In this document: piece by piece, positions 26,671 through 34,799 of the stretch
Numbering within the stretch: position 1 is the first letter of the stretch
How the letters are laid out: each line of letters starts with the position of its first letter
Source of the DNA: Pseudomonas oryzihabitans
GTDB lineage: Bacteria; Pseudomonadota; Gammaproteobacteria; Pseudomonadales; Pseudomonadaceae
Length of the DNA: 64,000 nucleotides
Reading direction: 5' to 3'
Assembly (NCBI RefSeq): GCF_001518815.1
Contig: NZ_CP013987.1
Coordinates: forward strand, 847,001 to 911,000
Notes under the pieces: generated by a model
What the model was told of the DNA's origin: nothing
The model's database searches: none
What the model saw: the letters and a program-made list of their open reading frames with translations, nothing else
Made by a program: the position numbers and the translations under genes

Positions 26671-27507
26671 TCACTTGAACTCGACAGGGAAGCCGATCGC
26701 CGGAGACGGCAGCTCGACACCGAACCACTTCTTGAAGGACGCCTGGTAGGTGGGGAATTCCACACCGGTCATGGCCTCGTGCAGGGCGGTGTTGACGAAG
26801 TTCAGCCAGTCCTGTTCGCCGCGCTTGACCGCGCAGGCGTAGGTCTGGGGGCTCCAGGCATAGTCGGGCGAGCGGTAGCGACCGGGATTCTGGGTCATCA
26901 GGTACTTGACCGAGGACTGGTCGGTGGCCACGGCGTCGGCACGGCCGGTGCCCAGGGCCTGGTAGAGCAGATCGACGCTGTCGTACTGATCGACCTTGGC
27001 GCCGGGCAGCGCCTGGTGCACCAGTTCCTCGGCATAGACGTTCTGCAGCACGGCCACGGTCAGGTCGTCCTTGGCCGCCTTGAGGTCATCGATCTGCTGG
27101 TAGCGGCTGTTGGCCGGCAAGAGCAGGGCCACGCCCTCACGGTAATAGGGCAGGGTGAAGGCGACCTGCTGGGCGCGGCTGGCGGTCACGGTGATGAACT
27201 GGCAGCTGATGTCGACCTTGTCGGTGAGCAGGTTGGGGATGCGCGCATCCGAGCCCTGGACGACGAATTCGACCTTTTCCGGATCGTTGAACAGCCCCTT
27301 GGCGATGACCTTGGAGATATCGATATCGAAGCCCTGCAACTTGCCGTCGGCGCCTTGGAAGTGCCAGGGGGCGTTGGTGCTGCCGGTACCCACTATCAGG
27401 TGACCGCGCTTGAGTACGTCATCCAGCTTGGCCGCCTGGGCGCCAGTCATGGCGACCAGACCCACCAGCAGCGCCAGTGTTTTCCACCCCTTCGTCTTGC
27501 CCGTCAT
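26671..27507 (-). CDS. Amino acid ABC transporter periplasmic substrate-binding protein
   Basis: 278-residue SBP_bac_3 family protein. A signal peptide (KTLALLVGLVAMTGAQA) precedes KLDDVLKRGHLIVGTGS, then the typical GFDIDISKVIAKGL and DISCQFITVTASR segments. Two ATGs abut at 27510 and 27507; AAGGAG (27515-27520) gives 7-base spacing to the second, so 27507 is preferred. It heads the transporter block; 208 bp separate it from the deacylase gene, with a candidate operator in that gap, so it may have its own promoter. Confidence 0.9.
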   Translation of the reverse strand: MTGKTKGWKTLALLVGLVAMTGAQAAKLDDVLKRGHLIVGTGSTNAPWHFQGADGKLQGFDIDISKVIAKGLFNDPEKVEFVVQGSDARIPNLLTDKVDISCQFITVTASRAQQVAFTLPYYREGVALLLPANSRYQQIDDLKAAKDDLTVAVLQNVYAEELVHQALPGAKVDQYDSVDLLYQALGTGRADAVATDQSSVKYLMTQNPGRYRSPDYAWSPQTYACAVKRGEQDWLNFVNTALHEAMTGVEFPTYQASFKKWFGVELPSPAIGFPVEFK

Positions 27508-27520
27508 CATGCGACTCCTT

Positions 27521-27556
27521 TTCCGTTATAGCGGAATTATGTTCGTAACAACGGAA
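27521..27556. promoter_or_regulatory. Tandem inverted repeats upstream of the binding-protein gene, candidate IclR operator
   Basis: TTCCG-TTATAG-CGGAA (27521-27536) is a perfect interrupted palindrome. A second, slightly weaker one, TTCG-TAACAA-CGGAA, follows at 27542-27556. Both lie just upstream of the ribosome binding site of the binding-protein gene. TTCC/GGAA-type palindromes are common IclR-family targets and an IclR gene lies in this operon. Confidence 0.55.
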
Positions 27557-27718
27557 TAGATTGCAGTCACTGTGCCAGCTTTTTCGACGGCTTTGCAAAT
27601 CAATGGCTTGGCTTGAACGACGGGCAAAGAAGGGGCTCCCGGTACCGTGGGTGGCACCGGGAAGTGGCGGAAGGTAACGGCGGCGCACCAGGTCAGGACG
27701 TTACCCGGTAGCGTTCGA

Positions 27719-29179
27719 TCAGCAGCATGGGAAGGTTTGCCGCAGGTCCCCGGCACGGGGCAGGAAGCGGCCATGGCGCTCGTCGATGCTCTGGTCCGGC
27801 GCATAGGCCAGACGGCCATTCACCCAGACGGCGTGGATGCCTTCGGCGGGGCGCTGTGGCTCGCTGAAATCGGCCACATCGCGAATATGGGCAGGGTCGA
27901 ACAGCACCAGGTCGGCATGGGCGCCCGGTTCGATCAGGCCGCGATCCTTGAGGCCGAAGCGCGCGGCGGAAAGACCGGTCATCTTGTGCACCGCGGTGTG
28001 CAGGGGGAAGAGACCGAGGTCACGGCTGAAATGGCCGAGCACCCGCGGGAAGGCGCCCCAGAGGCGTGGGTGCGGAAAGGGATCCTCGGGCAGGCCGTCG
28101 GAGCCGATCATGCTCAGCGGATGGGCCAGGATCAGCCGCACATCGGCTTCGCTCATGCCGTAGTAGACGGCCCCGGCCGGCTGCAGGCGGCGTGCGGCGC
28201 TGTCCAGGTCAAGCCCCCAGTCGGCGGCGATGGCGTCCAGGTCACGGCCGCCGCATTCGGGATGCGGGGTGGACCAGGTGATGGTGATGCGATGCCGCTG
28301 GGTGACCTGCTTGAGATCCAGGGTGGAGGAGCTGGCGGCATAGGGATAGCAGTCGCAGCCAACCTGTTGGGTCTGCGCGGCCTCGGCCAGGGCGCCGAGC
28401 AGTTCCGGTGCGCGCCCCCAGTTGTCCACCCCGGCGCACTTGAAGTGGGAGACCACCACCGGTGCCCGGGCCTGGCGACCGATGTCCAGGGCTTCGTCCA
28501 GCGCTTCGTGGACCGCGGCGAATTCGCTGCGCAAATGGGTGGCATAGAGTCCGCCCACGGCATCCAGCTCCGCGGCCAGCTGGGCCACCTCGTCGGTCGG
28601 GGCCGCCGCGGCGGACGCATAGGCCAGGCCGCTGGAAAGCCCCAGGGCACCGGCGGCCAGGCTGTCGCGCAACTCGGCACGCATGGCGGCGATCTCGGCC
28701 GGAGTGGCGGCGCGGTAGAGATCGTCCAGATGATTGCTGCGCAGCGCCGTGTGGCCCACCAGGGCGGCGACATTGACGCCGGGCCGCGCCTGCTCCACCG
28801 CCGCGCGGTAGGCGGCGAAGGTGGGATAGCCGAAGGCCGCGGCCGGGCCGAGCAGATTCAGCGGGTCCGGCGGCTCACCGCGTAAACGGACCGGCGCGGC
28901 GCTGATGCCGCAATTGCCCACCACCACGGTGGTGACCCCCTGGCTGAGCTTGGGCAGTTGCTGCGGCCGGCGGATGACCATGCTGTCGTCATGGGTATGG
29001 ACGTCGATGAAGCCAGGCGCCAGCACCAGGCCGCTGCCGTCGCGGACCTCTCGGGCCGGTTCAGTGGCCAGGTCGCCCAGCTTCTGGATACGTCCGGCTG
29101 AGACAGCGACATCGAGCGGCCTGCCCGGACGGTCGTGGCCGTCCAGCACCAAGGCATTGCGAATCAATAAGTCATGCAT
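27719..29179 (-). CDS. N-acyl-D-amino acid deacylase (D-aminoacylase)
   Basis: 486-residue zinc amidohydrolase removing acyl groups from N-acyl-D-amino acids. Readable motifs: APGFIDVHTHDDSM (metal His pair, about residues 54-67), VVVGNCGISAAP with the bridging Cys, GHTALR, ATHLRSE, VVSHFKCAG, and the catalytic Asp in SMIGSDGLPEDPFPHPR. The C-terminal strand GAHADLVLFDP is typical. It is transcribed toward the amino-acid transporter, RidA and PLP deaminase genes, giving a logical route: deacylate, import or use, and deaminate D-amino acids. Confidence 0.9.
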   Translation of the reverse strand: MHDLLIRNALVLDGHDRPGRPLDVAVSAGRIQKLGDLATEPAREVRDGSGLVLAPGFIDVHTHDDSMVIRRPQQLPKLSQGVTTVVVGNCGISAAPVRLRGEPPDPLNLLGPAAAFGYPTFAAYRAAVEQARPGVNVAALVGHTALRSNHLDDLYRAATPAEIAAMRAELRDSLAAGALGLSSGLAYASAAAAPTDEVAQLAAELDAVGGLYATHLRSEFAAVHEALDEALDIGRQARAPVVVSHFKCAGVDNWGRAPELLGALAEAAQTQQVGCDCYPYAASSSTLDLKQVTQRHRITITWSTPHPECGGRDLDAIAADWGLDLDSAARRLQPAGAVYYGMSEADVRLILAHPLSMIGSDGLPEDPFPHPRLWGAFPRVLGHFSRDLGLFPLHTAVHKMTGLSAARFGLKDRGLIEPGAHADLVLFDPAHIRDVADFSEPQRPAEGIHAVWVNGRLAYAPDQSIDERHGRFLPRAGDLRQTFPCC

Positions 29180-29355
29180 GCTAGAGCTATCCGAAGACCG
29201 TTGAGGGGCGGCTTTCGACCGCCGATTGGCAAATAGCCAGGGAAGCGAAGCGACAGCTCGATAGAGACGAAACTGTTACAAGAATTTTTGTCTATTACGT
29301 CACGAATAGGGTGGTACAGCCCTAATGACCCCTTTCGCCGCCGCCCGAGCTAGCC

Positions 29356-31374
29356 ATGAATCTGCTGACCCCTGCTGTAACGATAATGAATCGCCTGAGG
29401 TTTCCCGCCAAGTTCGTCTGCCTCGCCACCATCGTTCTGGTGCCGCTCCTGTTTCTCAGCGTCTACCTCTATCAGGATATCCAGGAGCAGCGCGTGAGCC
29501 TGACCCAGGAGATCGACGGTCAGCGCTATCTGACGCAGCTGACCCCGGTCGCCCGACTGAGCATGTTGCAACGTGCCCTGACCAAGCGTGTCCAGGATGG
29601 CGACACCTCGGCGCAGCAGGAGTGGCAGAACAATCGCGACAACCTGCTCAAGGCCTATGACGACCTGGGGCAGTTGGATCGTGAACTCGGCGGGAAGCTG
29701 GAAACCGGCGATCGCGTCAGCCAGCTGCGGCTGGGAGCCGAACGGCTGCTGCAGGGAACCTCAGGCAACTCCCTGGAGGTGTTCGAAGGCTGGAATGAGC
29801 AGCTGACCAAGACCCTCAACTTCTTCTATTACGTCTCGGCCACCTCGGGCCTGGCGCTGGATGCCGACTACACCAGCCTCTTTCTCATCGATATCACCTC
29901 GCTGCGACTGCCTCGGGAAATCAATCTCATCGGCCAGCTGCGCGGCCTGGCGAGCGGCCTGAGCGCTACCAACAGCTTCGATCCGGCCACCCTCAATGTG
30001 GCGCGTACCCTGGTGCGCCAGGAGCGGCAGACCGCCGACGAACTGGAGCAGGGTTTGCGGCTGCTGGCGCGCCAGGCGCCTGAGCTGGCGCAACGCCTCA
30101 AGGGCTCCCTGGCGCTCGCATCGGACGACTATGCCAACTTCCGCCAGGGCATGCTGACTGCCATGAGCGGGGAGGGTGTGGTTGCCGGGCGCGCTCTGGG
30201 TGCCCAGGGCAATGCCGTGGTCGCCCGCTACTACAAGGTTCTGGAAGAGGCCCAGGGCCTTCTGTCCCAGATGCTGGCCGAGCGCCTGGCCCATGAAACC
30301 GCGCTGCGCAATATGATCCTGGGCATGATCCTGGGGGCCTTGCTGCTGCTGAGCTACACCTTCGCCGGCATCTACCAGGCCCTGCGCCTGGGGATCGCCG
30401 AGCTGGTCGAGGTGACCGCCGCCGCTGCCCGGGGCGATCTGAGCCGCCGGGCCGCCTTGTCCGGGCGTGACGAGATCGCCGACATCGGTCGTAGCCTGGA
30501 TGAGATGCTGGAGGCCTTCGGTCGCTCGCTACGCGAGGTCGATCAGGCCTCCCAGGCAGTCGCCCAGGCGTCCGGCGCCCTGGCCGGCTCCATCGGTCAG
30601 GCACGCTCGACCATGCAGGCGCAACAGGGCGAGACCGACCAGGTGGCCACCGCCATCACCGAGATGACCGCCAGCGTGGCGGACGTCGCCAACAACACCG
30701 AAGGCGCTGTCGCGGCTGCCCAGCAGGCCGATCAGGCCACCCGTGACGGCGCCCGGGTGATGCAGCAGACCCAACAGGCCATCGAAGCCCTGGCCGCCGA
30801 GGTGGATCTCAGCGCCACCAAGGTCGCCGCCCTGGAGAGTCACAGCCAGGCCATCGGTGGGGTCATCGCGGTGATCCGTACCATCGCCGAGCAGACCAAT
30901 CTGCTGGCCCTCAACGCCGCCATCGAGGCCGCCCGGGCCGGTGAGCAGGGTCGCGGTTTCGCCGTGGTGGCCGACGAGGTCCGCACCCTGGCCTCGCGCA
31001 CCCAGACCTCCACCGAGGAGATCCGCCGCATCATCGAGCAATTGCAGGCCGCTACCGGCGAGGCCGTCGGCCAGATGCAGGCCAGCCGTGGCCATGCCCT
31101 GACGGGGGTCGCGGCGGCCGAGCAGGCCAGTGCCAGCCTGACCAGCATCGGCTCCGCGGTGGGACGCATCGTCGACGTCAACGTGCAGATCGCCAGCGCC
31201 GCGGAACAACAGGCCGCGGTGTCCGAAGACATCAACCGCAACACCACGGGCATCCGTGCCAGTACCGTGCAGGTACTGAGCGGGATCGAGTCCGACGCCG
31301 GTACCGCCGAGCGTCTGGCGGGTCTCTCCCAGGACCTGCGCAGCGTGGTCTCGCGCTTTCGCCTCAGCGCCTGA
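29356..31374 (+). CDS. Methyl-accepting chemotaxis protein
   Basis: Inner-membrane chemoreceptor of 672 residues. One membrane segment near 23-42 ([19 protein letters not shown]), a long helical periplasmic sensor of about 275 residues, a second segment ([19 protein letters not shown], about 318-336), HAMP (to about 395), then a signalling domain whose hairpin tip [20 protein letters not shown] is intact for CheA/CheW docking. The sensor is unusually long and helical; its ligand is unknown. No chemotaxis genes are adjacent. Confidence 0.92.
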   Translation: MNLLTPAVTIMNRLRFPAKFVCLATIVLVPLLFLSVYLYQDIQEQRVSLTQEIDGQRYLTQLTPVARLSMLQRALTKRVQDGDTSAQQEWQNNRDNLLKAYDDLGQLDRELGGKLETGDRVSQLRLGAERLLQGTSGNSLEVFEGWNEQLTKTLNFFYYVSATSGLALDADYTSLFLIDITSLRLPREINLIGQLRGLASGLSATNSFDPATLNVARTLVRQERQTADELEQGLRLLARQAPELAQRLKGSLALASDDYANFRQGMLTAMSGEGVVAGRALGAQGNAVVARYYKVLEEAQGLLSQMLAERLAHETALRNMILGMILGALLLLSYTFAGIYQALRLGIAELVEVTAAAARGDLSRRAALSGRDEIADIGRSLDEMLEAFGRSLREVDQASQAVAQASGALAGSIGQARSTMQAQQGETDQVATAITEMTASVADVANNTEGAVAAAQQADQATRDGARVMQQTQQAIEALAAEVDLSATKVAALESHSQAIGGVIAVIRTIAEQTNLLALNAAIEAARAGEQGRGFAVVADEVRTLASRTQTSTEEIRRIIEQLQAATGEAVGQMQASRGHALTGVAAAEQASASLTSIGSAVGRIVDVNVQIASAAEQQAAVSEDINRNTTGIRASTVQVLSGIESDAGTAERLAGLSQDLRSVVSRFRLSA

Positions 31375-31420
31375 TGGCGCCGCTCATCGGCAGGAACCAG
31401 GTCCGACTTTACAACCTGGC

Positions 31421-31460
31421 TCCTGCGGATAACTGTATAAATAGACAGTTATCCGCAGGA
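31421..31460. repeat. Long perfect palindrome centred on the umuDC SOS box
   Basis: TCCTGCGGATAACTGT (31421-31436) and its exact reverse complement ACAGTTATCCGCAGGA (31445-31460) flank 8 bases. The LexA box is the centre, and the umuD ribosome binding site (AGGAG, 31457-31461) is in the right arm. The left arm also pairs partly with GCAGGAACCAGG (31390-31401). Confidence 0.85.
31433..31448 (+). promoter_or_regulatory. LexA-binding SOS box of umuDC
   Basis: CTGTATAAATAGACAG fits the CTG-N10-CAG LexA operator used by Pseudomonas, with TATAAAT in the centre that can serve as the -10. It lies 22 bp upstream of the umuD start, the expected place for repression of an error-prone polymerase operon. 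Confidence 0.88.
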
Positions 31461-31470
31461 GCACCTTGTC

Positions 31471-31902
31471 ATGTCCGTTACCGTCCTGGGTTGCCTGGCG
31501 TCGTCCGACACCCAGCTGCCGCTCTATGATTTTCGCCTGCCGTGCGGTTTTCCCTCGCCGGCCCAGGATCATCTGGAGCGCCAGGTCTCGCTGGACGAAC
31601 TGGTCGACCTGCGCGCTCCTCATACCTACGTCATCCAGGTCAGTGGCGACAGCATGACCGGGGTGGGCATCTTTCCTGGCGATCTGGTGATCGTCGACCG
31701 CGCCCGTCCGGCGCGGGTGGGCGATATCGTGGTGGCGGTGCGCGATCGCGAACCCACCCTCAAGCGCCTGGGCCGGCGCGGCGCGAACTTCGTCCTGCTG
31801 GCGGAAAATCCCGCCTATGCGCCGCTGGTCATCGGCGAGCGCGACGACTTCGAAGTCTGGGGTGTGGCCACCCACAGCCTGAGGCGCTTTGGCCATGGCT
31901 GA
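31471..31902 (+). CDS. umuD: UmuD, autoproteolytic subunit of DNA polymerase V
   Basis: 143-residue LexA/UmuD-type S24 protease. RecA-stimulated self-cleavage would occur between Cys25 and Gly26 (LPCGFPSPA), using Ser61 (GDSMTG) and Lys98 (TLKRL), positions almost identical to E. coli UmuD. UmuD' then pairs with UmuC to form the translesion polymerase. ATG at 31471 has AGGAG 9 bases upstream. It overlaps umuC by 8 bases and lies directly behind an SOS box. Confidence 0.93.
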   Translation: MSVTVLGCLASSDTQLPLYDFRLPCGFPSPAQDHLERQVSLDELVDLRAPHTYVIQVSGDSMTGVGIFPGDLVIVDRARPARVGDIVVAVRDREPTLKRLGRRGANFVLLAENPAYAPLVIGERDDFEVWGVATHSLRRFGHG

Positions 31903-33166
31903 GTCGGTATTGGCGCTGATCGACTGCAATGCCTTCTATTGCAGTTGCGAGCGGGTCTTCCGCCCCGATCTCGCCGGGCGCCCGGTGGTGGTGCTATCGA
32001 ACAACGACGGCTGCGTGATCGCCCGCTCGGCCGAGGCCAAGCGCCTGGGCATCGCCATGGCCGCGCCCTGGTTCCAGGTGCGCGAGCTGGCCCAGCGTGG
32101 CGAGGTCGCGGCCTTCAGCTCCAACTATGCGCTCTATGGCGACCTCAGCGACCGGGTGATGCGCACCCTGGGGACTCTGGTGCCGCGCCTGGAGCGTTAC
32201 AGCATCGACGAGGTATTCGCCGATCTGGCTGGCCTGCCCGAGCCCCTGGACGCCCTCGGCCACCGCCTGCAGGCGCGGGTGCAGAAATGGACGGGCATCC
32301 CGGTCAGCGTCGGCATCGCCGGCACCAAGACCCTGGCCAAGCTGGCCAATGCCGCCGCCAAGCGCTGGCCGGAGCGCACCGGTGGCGTGCTGGATCTGCG
32401 CGATCCGGTGGTGCATGACTGGGTGCTGAAACACTCGCCGATCGAAGACGTCTGGGGTGTCGGCCGGCGCCTGGCCGCGCGCCTGCGGGGCGAGGGCGTC
32501 ACCAATGCCTGGGAGCTGGCCGCGCAGGATGCCTGGTCACTGCGCCAGCGCTACAGCGTGGTGCTGGAAAAGACCGCCCGGGAATTGCGCGGGCTGGCCT
32601 GCCTGGGTCTCGAAGAACTGGAGGCGCCGCGGCAGACCATTTGCAGCAGCCGCATGTTCGGTCGCCGCCAGTACCAGTTCGGCGCCCTGGCCGAGGCGGT
32701 GGCCAGCTACACCGCCCGCGCCGCGGAAAAGCTGCGCGCCCAGGGGTCGCTCTGTCGCACCCTGAGGGTCAGCATCCAGACCGGGATGCATGGCGCGGAC
32801 GAGGGCCGCTATGCCAACGCCAGCCTGCTCAACCTACCGGCCCCCAGCGACGACACTCGGGTACTCAACGACTATGCCCAGTCCGGCCTGCGCGAGATAT
32901 TTCGCGACGGTTTCGGTTATGCCAAGGCCGAGGTGTTGCTGCTCGATCTCTGTCACCGTGACGAGGTGGCCGCGGATCTCTTCGCTGGCGCGCCGGATCC
33001 GGCCGCTACCCGGCTGATGGCAACGCTGGACGCCATCAACGGCAAGTTCGGTCGCGAAACCCTGCGTCCAGCCAGGATTCCGCGCGATCCCGCCTGGCAG
33101 ATGCGCCGCGACCTGCTCAGCCCACGCTACACCACCCGCCTCGATGAACTCTGGTCGGTGGGTTGA
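31895..33166 (+). CDS. umuC: UmuC, Y-family translesion DNA polymerase V catalytic subunit
   Basis: 423-residue Y-family polymerase. Catalytic acidic residues lie in ALIDCNAFYCSCERVF (about residues 7-22) and YSIDEVFADL (about 98-107); VLSNNDGCVIARS and the helix-hairpin region DVWGVGRRLAARL are present. The C-terminal little-finger and UmuC extension (DUF4113-like, ending TTRLDELWSVG) is complete. ATG at 31895 is preferred over an upstream TTG. SOS-controlled with umuD. Confidence 0.94.
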   Translation: MAESVLALIDCNAFYCSCERVFRPDLAGRPVVVLSNNDGCVIARSAEAKRLGIAMAAPWFQVRELAQRGEVAAFSSNYALYGDLSDRVMRTLGTLVPRLERYSIDEVFADLAGLPEPLDALGHRLQARVQKWTGIPVSVGIAGTKTLAKLANAAAKRWPERTGGVLDLRDPVVHDWVLKHSPIEDVWGVGRRLAARLRGEGVTNAWELAAQDAWSLRQRYSVVLEKTARELRGLACLGLEELEAPRQTICSSRMFGRRQYQFGALAEAVASYTARAAEKLRAQGSLCRTLRVSIQTGMHGADEGRYANASLLNLPAPSDDTRVLNDYAQSGLREIFRDGFGYAKAEVLLLDLCHRDEVAADLFAGAPDPAATRLMATLDAINGKFGRETLRPARIPRDPAWQMRRDLLSPRYTTRLDELWSVG

Positions 33167-33181
33167 GCGAACTGTGGCTGG

Positions 33182-34564
33182 CTAGCCGCCGCGTAGCGTC
33201 CGCCGCCCGCGCCACCAGTAGCCCAGGCCCAGCAGCAGGAACCACAGCGGACTGGCCAGCAGCGCCTGGCGGGTGTCGTCCTGCAAGGTCAGCAAGACCA
33301 GTACCGCGGCGAAGAAGGCCAGCACCCCGTAGCACACCCAGCGACCGCCAGGCAGCCGAAAGGCCGAGGCGGCGTACTGCTCCGGCCGGTTGCGTCTATA
33401 GGCCAGCCAGGCCAACAGGATCAGCGACCAGACGAACATGAACAGCACCGCGGCCAGGGTGGTGACCAGGGTGAAGGCGGTGACGAGATTGGGGATCAGG
33501 TAGATCAGCACCGTGCCCAGCAACAGGCACAGGCAGGACAGCAGCAGCCCACGCGCCGGCACGGCCGCCCGGGAAAGACGGGTGAGGCCCCGGGGCGCAT
33601 GGCCTTCGCGGGCCAGGCCATAGAGCATCCGGCTGGTGGAGAAGATGCCGCTGTTGGCCGAGGAGGTGGCCGAGGTCAGCACCACGAAATTGATCAGGCT
33701 GGCGGCCATGGGCACGCCGGCCAGCACGAAGAGTTCGACGAAGGGACTCTTGTCCGGCACCACCTGGCGCCAGGGCGTCACCGCCATGATCACCACCAGC
33801 GCCAGCACATAGAAGACCAGGATGCGCACCGGAATGGAGTTGATGGCGCGCGGTAGGTTGCGCCGGGGATCGGCGGTCTCGGCGGCGGTGGTGCCCACCA
33901 GCTCGATGCCGACGAAGGCGAAGACGGCGATCTGGAAACCGGCGAAGAAGCCGCCCAGGCCCATGGGGAAGAAGCCGCCGTCGTTCCACAGATTGCTCAG
34001 GCTCGCCACGTTGCCCGAGGGCGATTGGAAACCCCAGAAGACCAGGCCGAAGCCGGTGACGATCAGCGCGCAGATGGCGACGATCTTGATCAGTGCGAAC
34101 CAGAATTCCATTTCGCCGAAGAGTCGCACCGTGACCAGGTTGAGGCCCAGCAGGAGCAGCACGCAGAGCAGTGCCGGGATCCAGGGCGCGAGGCTGGGAA
34201 ACCAGAACTGGGCATAGGCGGCGATGGCGATGACATCGGCGATGGCGGTAACGATCCAGCAGAACCAGTAGGTCCAGCCGCAGAAGAAACCGGCCCAGGG
34301 CCCGAGCAGGTCGGTGCAGAAATCGATGAAGGACTTGTATTCCAGGTTCGACAGCAGCAGCTCGCCCAGGGCGCGCATGACAAAGAACAGCGCACTGCCG
34401 ATGATCAGATAGACCAGCAGGATCGACGGGCCGGCCAGGGCAATGGTCTTGCCGGAGCCCATGAACAGGCCGGTGCCGATGGCGCCGCCGATGGCGATCA
34501 GTTGCAGATGACGATTGGACAGGCTGCGTTGCAGCCCCTCGGGCGGGGTGGATGACGCGGACAT
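33182..34564 (-). CDS. APC-family amino acid permease (CycA-like D-serine/D-alanine/glycine transporter)
   Basis: 460-residue secondary transporter with twelve predicted membrane helices. It opens with LSNRHLQLIAIGGAIGTGLFMGSGK, broken here as RHLQLIAIGGAIGTGLF and MGSGK, the conserved APC helix 1, and has FAFVGIELVGTTAAETADPRRNLPRAI (read FVGIELVG / AAETADP) in helix 6. Sequence features fit CycA more than aromatic or lysine permeases. ATG at 34564 is chosen because the frame further upstream lacks transporter sequence. It is convergent with umuC (15 bp apart). Import of D-alanine or D-serine would fit the D-amino-acid operon nearby, by inference. Confidence 0.86.
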   Translation of the reverse strand: MSASSTPPEGLQRSLSNRHLQLIAIGGAIGTGLFMGSGKTIALAGPSILLVYLIIGSALFFVMRALGELLLSNLEYKSFIDFCTDLLGPWAGFFCGWTYWFCWIVTAIADVIAIAAYAQFWFPSLAPWIPALLCVLLLLGLNLVTVRLFGEMEFWFALIKIVAICALIVTGFGLVFWGFQSPSGNVASLSNLWNDGGFFPMGLGGFFAGFQIAVFAFVGIELVGTTAAETADPRRNLPRAINSIPVRILVFYVLALVVIMAVTPWRQVVPDKSPFVELFVLAGVPMAASLINFVVLTSATSSANSGIFSTSRMLYGLAREGHAPRGLTRLSRAAVPARGLLLSCLCLLLGTVLIYLIPNLVTAFTLVTTLAAVLFMFVWSLILLAWLAYRRNRPEQYAASAFRLPGGRWVCYGVLAFFAAVLVLLTLQDDTRQALLASPLWFLLLGLGYWWRGRRTLRGG

Positions 34565-34799
34565 GACGAGCGGATACCTGACGGCGACAGCGGGGGCCAC
34601 AAGGTAAGAGATGCACGCCGCGGGTGCCAGTCGTTTCACCTGGACAGCATGCCGCAGGGCCGCGCTACCGCTGGTGGACGGCGCCACGCCATCGATCGCT
34701 CGCAAGACTGGTAAGGTGCCTTTGAACCCGCCTATCATGAGCGTCTGGGCTCATTGCTGAGAGCCTGGGCGGCCACCAGATCCGTCAGCGCCTCTGCCA

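Noticed and set aside
27637..27662. Terminator between the D-aminoacylase and binding-protein genes
   Set aside because: TCCCGGT/ACCGGGA pair across a 12-base loop, but no T-run on the minus strand.
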